Source: Mytilus californianus
Lineage: Eukaryota; Mollusca; Bivalvia; Mytilida; Mytilidae
Assembly (NCBI RefSeq): GCF_021869535.1
Contig: NW_026262734.1
Coordinates: 74,400,339-74,464,338 of the forward strand
Reading direction: 5' to 3'
Length of the DNA stretch: 64,000 nucleotides
Below are positions 58,019-64,000 of the stretch, piece after piece. A program made the position numbers and the translations under genes. Position 1 is the first letter of the stretch. The number at the start of each line of letters is the position of its first letter. Below the pieces are notes generated by a model. It had not been told where the DNA came from. It worked only from the letters and a program-made list of their open reading frames with translations, and did not search any database.

Positions 58019-58024
58019 TTTTCC

Positions 58025-59601
58025 CGCTTTTCTTCCTGTTTCTAAAGCTCGTACAAATAAATTTTATATTTCCGACAATGTACATAGATATTAAAATATA
58101 AATTTTTATTTCAATTTTATTTAATTTGTTGGAAAACACAATCTGAGTTTAATTCAGATCTATCGTTAATAGACCAGTTTCACATAAGCGACTCATCAAC
58201 CCTGATCTCGAAATCATATGCGCGTTTTAGTTTAAATCCCGCGATAATTATAACTCGAATAATTCAAGCCCTTTCCGTGTCCGATTATCTCCCACACGAG
58301 GGCTTGAACTCCTTATGATCATTGGCCGCGTCGCCTGCTCTCTGTGAGAGAGAGCCAATCGGTGGCGATCAGGATAATGAGTCTGCGCAACTGTCTTGTA
58401 ATTGTCTTACCAATCACGTGTGTTCAATTAACACAAATCCGATAATAATTAATTAACCTCAATTAACATCAGTTTACATCATTTAACATCAATTAACATC
58501 CGGAACTCCTCCTTCCTTACCTGCCAACTTAAATAAAAATTCCCGTATTGCATAGCGGTGTGAATTTTCCGGTTGACGGTCTTTATCGAGGAAGACGTTC
58601 AGGCGTTAATGTAGCCTTCGTAGATCAGCGGAATATAACGACTGAATTATTCGGGTTACGATAATTAACGATATCATACGTGACAGGGGGCTATCCAATT
58701 TACCCTTATATTTGACAACACAATTATAACAAGTTGCTTTTTTTTTTTTAAAAGACAATACGTGAACCGTAGAACTTTTTTATCCTAATTATTAATTAAC
58801 TAAATCAAAAATTAATATCTCAGTGTTTTCATGGCCATGTATGTGCAGGATGATATTTTCTTTTTATTGTAAATCACGACAATTTGAAAGTGGTGTTAAA
58901 TATAAATTGAGGAGAAAATAAATAGGGAAGGTGTCCATGGGACACAGATGATGCACCCGCTTGCATATCATATAAAGTTATAAAGGGACATAACTAAAGA
59001 ACGGTAAAAGTGACACTACTCAAATTTGTAGTTGATCTGACTTTTGTGGTATTATGTATTATGTATAAGTCTCACAACATTTGGTTGAGGCAAACTTCAG
59101 TTATAGAACGGAATATTTTACGTTTGTATAGGGGCATAACTCTAGAACAGTAAACGTGACACCACCAAAATTCCAACTTGATCTGTGATTTGGGGGTAAT
59201 AAACATTGTGTATAAGTCTCATAATATTTTGTTGAGGAAAACTAAAGTTATAGAACGGAAACGAAAAATTCAGCAATTTTTCATTTGAAAAGGGGCATAA
59301 CTCTAGAACAGATAAAGTGACGCCACCAAAATTCAAACGTAATCTGTATTTTGTGGTAATAAGCATTATTTATAAGTTTCATAACATTTGGTAGAGGCAA
59401 ATTATAGTAAGAGCAATTCAAAAATTCATAAAATTAATCTAAGACATAATTAATAAGGCATTGCGAACTGGTCAGAAAGGAGAAATTAATGTTCTTTACC
59501 GACCAATCATCAATAAGTGTAACTCTCTAACGAGACGCATTGAGAAATTGCTTGGTTTAATTATAAAACCATTATTGAAGAGGTTTAACTTTTACATTCG
59601 A
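58025..59601 (+). repeat. 1,577-bp direct repeat, right copy
   Basis: Same content as 51352-52928. Here the right border is continuous with an RT fragment that reads on to 59694, indicating that this border is ancestral. Confidence 0.93.
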
Positions 59602-59694
59602 GATACAAAAGATTTCATTAATAAAATTGAGTCACACGAGGTCAAAAAAGCATGTAAACGCAACAAAAATATTAAAGATTACATTGCGAGGTAG
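59461..59694 (+). pseudogene. Penelope-like RT fragment
   Basis: A 77-codon frame with YRPIINKCNSLTRRIEKLLG, IIKPLLKRFNFYIRDTKDFI and NKIESHEVKKACKRN. This is the palm segment RPI-x(n)-KPLL-x(n)-DTKDF just before motif A of Penelope-type RTs. It belongs to another element family than the one at 53.6-55.4 kb. Its first part also sits in the left repeat (52787-52928), where it is cut after FNFYIR. Confidence 0.75.
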
Positions 59695-60825
59695 TAGTTG
59701 TGAGACTTTTGAACAGGGACCCATGCTTAAACAAGTTTAAGCAATAAAACCTGAAACACTGTTAATATTCTGAATTATAGGCAACAACCATTAGTTAGCA
59801 AAAAACGGTTTAAAGTCTTGAGATTTATTACGTATGTTGGTTGAAGGAACCGCATACATAATTATTTTTAATTTTAAAACACTTAAATTATTTAAATCAT
59901 AATTTCATCAATTAAGATATATTTATTAAAAGAATGTTGGTCTCAGTATATATGTATTTTCAATCTTAATTCTTATATTGATATATAATTGCTTAAACAA
60001 ATACCCGAATGTAGGATAAAATTCGCCCTTTTTCTAACTTTACCATGTTTACAGAATGCATTGAGTACTTACATGTATGCTTATTCAGTGTAAAAATCTA
60101 GAGTTAATTGTTTTGTGTATTTGATTTTTTTTCTTTTGCATAACATATTTTTGAAGACCTCGTGGAAGATTAACATGCAATTGTTAAATCTATTTCCTTA
60201 ATTAAAAAATTATATAATATATTTTTATCATCAAGACTAAGATTATTTCCGTGAATTATTAACGAACAGTCTTTATTTTATTTGTTTTATTTATAATTTT
60301 CATTTTTTGAAACGGACATTTTTGTATATCTGATTTCTCAAAATGACAAGTGAGCATAAAATGTATTGTTACAAATCAACAAATTCCAAAAGCCCACTAT
60401 AATTCATTAGATAGAAACCGCTGCATCATTAATATCTCTCTTTTAATATCTAGACGCAGATGTTCGATACCATTGGTCGTTAAATCTTGACCATTTAACT
60501 TTCACGTGTTTATCAAACGGTGCAACTGCTCGTGCAACTGTAACCTTTGCTCAAGTAAACACTTACGATGCATAAATGTAGCTTTAACATACATGTTTGA
60601 AAGTGATCTATAGATACATTTAGTTTATTTCAAATATAAGACAAATGAATAAGCGATTTGTGAAATGTTCTTTATTGTCACGTTTTAAATATCTTAGATA
60701 CCCCCGTATGGTGGTGCTCTTAATTGTAGGAGGCTAATACAGATAAGATGAATAAGTGTTCCGAATGAAGAATAATTTAGCTTCCGAATATTCCTCAATA
60801 GACTATATTTCTAACTAATTGATAT
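59695..60825. other. AT-rich non-coding stretch
   Basis: No supported gene or element. Confidence 0.4.
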
Positions 60826-60862
60826 GCGTGAACACTCAGGGGTTCACCCTGAGGGTTCACGC
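60826..60862. repeat. 16-bp-stem hairpin
   Basis: GCGTGAACACTCAGGG pairs with CCCTGAGGGTTCACGC (15 of 16 positions) around the loop GTTCA. GC-rich in an AT-rich setting. Confidence 0.88.
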
Positions 60863-61208
60863 AATAAATACCGATAATACACATCTCTCTCTCTTAACAT
60901 GCTCTTGGTGTGTGCTGGAGGCAGGTAAACAGATGATACCAGTACACAGTATGTTTGTCACGGCGAACGTAGCTATTATGCATTGTACATGTACAGGGAT
61001 TTTAAACGTGTAGAAAAATATGCGCATTAGATTTTTGTAACAAATGTTGTAGTTTTTTTCAATATTAATTTTGTTTATACAGCTGTCATTACTTATATTG
61101 ATTAATCAGCATGCGTTCATGTATACATTTACTTCCTCATAACATATTGTATTTCAACGCTCTAACATTTTGAGTGTTTTTAAGAACAGGTAATGCAATT
61201 ATATATTC
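60863..61208. other. Non-coding stretch
   Basis: Nothing recognised. Confidence 0.4.
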
Positions 61209-61214
61209 TTTAGA
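61209..61214. repeat. Target-site duplication, left copy (TTTAGA)
   Basis: TTTAGA immediately precedes retroelement copy 2; the partner is at 63093-63098. The first T of the partner could also belong to the element end, so the duplication is 5-6 bp. Confidence 0.75.
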
Positions 61215-63092
61215 CTTCAAGCCATTGTTCCACAACTAAATTGTCTATTCTTCTTACCAGTACACTTGGTACAATCAAAAACCTGATAATAAAATGTTCA
61301 AATAAGGCCTTCGAAAATAGTGGAATTAATTACTTTTGGAGTGTCAAGAACTCGTTGGAAGTACTTGATAAATTGCATGCATATATTGGTGATTTTGAAT
61401 CTGTTCAAAGTTTTGATTTTTCTACCCTATATACCACATTGCCTCACATTCTCATTAAGAAAAAATTCACACACCTAATTAAATGGGCATTTAAAAAGTC
61501 AGAATGTGAATATATATGTTCAAACTCTTTTAGGTCATTTTTTAGTAGCAATAAACAAAAAAACTATGTCAATTGGACATGCTTTGATACTATATATGCC
61601 CTTGAATTTTTACTAGATAACATTTTTGTTCGCTTTGGAGATTCCGTATATCGTCAGGTTATCGGAATTCCAATGGGGACTAACTGTGCACCACTTATTG
61701 CGGACCTTTTTTTGTATTGCTATGAGTTACAATTTATGACAAAAATCAGTAAAGACCCATCGAAAAAACATCTGATACACAAATTTAATAATACTTTTAG
61801 ATATTTGGATGATATTTTGGCTCTCAATAATGACGACTTCAGTATGTATACTAAAGAAATTTATCCTGTTGAACTTACTTTAAATAAATCTAATACTAAC
61901 AATGACCACTGCCCTTTCCTCGATCTTGATATCTATATCATTAACGGAAAGCTTAATACTAAAATATATGATAAAAGAGATGATTTTTCATTTCCTATCG
62001 TTAATTATCCATTTTTAGATGGTGACGTTCCCTTGTCACCATCTAACGGTGTTTATATATCTCAACTTGTACGATTCGCTCGTGTATGTAACAATGTTTT
62101 AGATTTTAACGAGAGAAATTTATGTATTACTGCAAAATTATTACACCAGGGTTTTCGATATCACAAACTAGTCAAAACATTTACTAAATTTTATCATCGG
62201 TATAAGGACATCATTCGTAAATATAGCTCAACATGCAGACTTCTTATACGTACAGGTATTTCACATCCAATTTTTTATGGAAATATTCTTTATAAAGCAC
62301 AAAAATGTCAGTATTCACCTCTGAAACTAACAAAACCTTTAAATAGACTTATTAAGAAGGGATATAGTTACGATACTGTTGTCAGGTCATTAAAGATTGC
62401 ATATTTTGGCGTTAATATTGATTCACTTATAGGGTCTTTGCATCGGCACTAAACACATTTATTTAAAAACCAGTTGTTGGCATGACACGGGTTATGTTCT
62501 TCTCTTATATGTTATGATGGTATGATACTAAACCCCTAACGGGAAGGATTGTGCCTGATATTCATATGATGAAGACATAATCTTTCAATCAGTTTAATTG
62601 AAGTCTGGAGCTGGCATGTCAGTTAACTGCTAGTAGTCTGTTGTTATTTATGTATTATTGTCATTTTGTTTATTTTCTTTGGACACATCTTCTGACATCA
62701 GACTCGGACTTCTCTTGAACTGAATTTTAATGTGCGTATTGTTATGCGTTTACTTTTCTACATTGGCTAGAGGTATAGGGGGAGGGTTGAGATCTCATAA
62801 ACATGTTTAACCCCGCCGCATTTTTGCGCCTGTCCCAAGTCAGGAGCCTCTAGCCTTTGTTAGTCTTGTATTATTTTTAATTTTAGTTTCGTGTGTACAA
62901 TTTGGAGTTTAGTATGGCGTTCATTATCACTGAACTAGTATATATATTTGTTTAGGGGCCAGCTGAAGGACGCCTCCGGGTGCGGGAATTTCTCGCTGCA
63001 TTGAAGACCTGTTGGTGACCTTCTGCTGTTGTCTGTTCTATGGTCGGGTTGTTGTCTCTTTGACACATTCCCCATTTCCATTCTCAATTTTA
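61215..63092 (+). mobile_element. Penelope-type retroelement, copy 2 (5'-truncated)
   Basis: Plus-strand copy of the element at 4887-7420, truncated at CTTCAAGCCATTGTTCCA (61215), with the full remaining RT frame and the whole 3' untranslated region to CTCAATTTTA. Sequence agreement with copy 1 is very high throughout; it lies in inverted orientation about 54 kb away. Flanked by TTTAGA. Confidence 0.88.
61217..62452 (+). pseudogene. Reverse transcriptase, N-terminally truncated
   Basis: Open from the truncation point to the stop at 62452, with no internal stop. Motif A FDFSTLYTTLPH (near 61410), motif B GIPMGTNCAPLIADLF (near 61664) and motif C RYLDDI (near 61800) are intact. Compared with the copy at 5528-7420 there are few replacements (for example KKHLIHK for KQHLIHK, LNKSNTNN for LNKANTNN, RTGISHP for RSGISHP). 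It lacks the N-terminal third, including YWLPKLHK, and has no native ATG. Confidence 0.87.
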
Positions 63093-63098
63093 TTTAGA
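63093..63098. repeat. Target-site duplication, right copy (TTTAGA)
   Basis: Right partner of 61209-61214. Confidence 0.75.
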
Positions 63099-64000
63099 AC
63101 ATGTATTTGGTTTCATAATTAGAAAATGTGGACATATCCTTCTGACGAAGTACTAGTAAAATCCTTGTTATGTAACAATTGTCTGTTTACTTTAATATTC
63201 TGATTAATAATGAATGAATTTACAATAAGATATCATTATCAGTAATTGAATATCCTGCTTTACCATAAAATAAGATCAAATTGGTGAATGACCCCCTCCT
63301 AAATTATTAAAATATATCTTGTTGCATTAACCGTAATATCTCAGGGTAAATTAGGTACATGTATCTTATAAAGAAACCGGTTTTAAACTTTTAACATCTG
63401 TATTAGGGGATGACCATTTGATTTTCGGAGGGGGGGGGGGGGGGGGGGTATTTTTAGAAAATGAATATCCTGTCCTAGTAAGAGCTGATAATTTAGCTGA
63501 TAATTTTGCCGACGGCAAGATGAAAAAGAAAAATCTGCATCACAAAATGCAGGAAATAATTGTGTACAAAAGTTAAATAAATTTTCGCGCAGCAGAAAAA
63601 AAAAGAAATAGAATGCGTAGCAACTTAAATCGTGATTGACAGTATAATATTCCCAGGTAGCAACAGATGACGATGAATATTCAATCCGAAAAAATCCTTC
63701 TGGCTTCCGTCAGAATATCAAATGGTCGTCTCCTTTTCAGCAACTGTATGTAGAAAAGGGTACGTTTTTATCAATTGTCACCTGGTGAGATTGTACAAGG
63801 TACAACTAGGATTACACATGGCTAAGGTGTTAATTGACTTCTTAATTTATCAGTGACCTAATATGAAGTGACCCCAGCTTATTTTTCTAATTTATTCTTC
63901 CCGCTAAGTAAACGACCTCAGCGGGAATCCAAGCATTTCTTCGTGACAATTAAAGGTACAAAGTCAGGCGGCATATTAGATCGTCTATTACTAAAATCTA
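63099..64000. other. Non-coding end of window
   Basis: Contains a run of 19 G (63430-63448). No gene or element recognised. Confidence 0.45.

Larger units (their letters stand above)
52929..58024 (-). mobile_element. Penelope-like element flanked by 1.6-kb repeats
   Basis: Minus-strand order: 145-bp repeat (58018-57874), leader, candidate ORF1 (57270-56571), six-unit array (56440-55675), RT ORF (55400-53596), 3' region with hammerhead-like core (53083-53040), 145-bp repeat (53072-52928). RT motifs and the pLTR plus hammerhead arrangement fit Penelope-like elements. A GIY-YIG endonuclease could not be seen: after the conserved post-RT block (FWYIIRKDP, FKNNKNISDMI) the frame ends, so the 3' coding part is lost or diverged. 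Several frameshifts make this copy defective. Confidence 0.8.

Overview
The window is eukaryotic, AT-rich and dominated by mobile DNA. The repeats (SGNH-esterase LINE, DIRS RNase H/tyrosine recombinase, Penelope-type reverse transcriptases, mollusc-type hammerhead motifs, 'GATTGCCAATGAGACAAC' retroelement tails, TGACCTTGACC-rich satellite) point to a bivalve mollusc, most likely a marine mussel such as Mytilus. This rests on recognised repeats, not on a search. I find no intact multi-exon host gene. Host-derived candidates are a GT32-like glycosyltransferase pseudogene (30.1-30.9 kb), one possible first coding exon (44.7-44.8 kb) and a promoter-like patch (17.1-17.9 kb).

Layout. 2.87-10.17 kb: a nearly complete non-LTR retrotransposon (ORF1 with coiled coil and SGNH hydrolase; ORF2 with AP endonuclease and RT), split by a 2.5-kb Penelope-type element on the minus strand with a 6-bp target duplication. 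10.17-11.22 kb: decayed DIRS RNase H and tyrosine recombinase. 11.6-17 kb: degenerate tandem repeats, a hammerhead-ribozyme-like motif, a truncated retroelement and a 44-bp satellite. 17-33 kb: mostly non-coding, with a nested SINE-in-retroelement, a Harbinger transposase remnant, two further hammerhead loci and the GT32 pseudogene. 33.6-44.2 kb: a satellite-like array whose central 2.4-kb unit, carrying a GATT/GGTT minisatellite and a captured RT fragment, is present three times almost without change. 44.2-51.3 kb: largely empty, with an 86-bp inverted-repeat pair.

51.35-59.7 kb is the most unusual part. A Penelope-like element with a candidate basic ORF1, an RT ORF, partial 145-bp terminal direct repeats and a hammerhead-like core is flanked by two 1,577-bp direct repeats that look like a kilobase-scale target-site duplication. 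61.2-63.1 kb: a second, 5'-truncated copy of the element that interrupts the LINE, again with a short target duplication.

The picture is layered insertion and local amplification rather than a cooperating gene cluster. Coding calls were translated by eye; family assignments come from motif recognition and should be read with the stated confidence.
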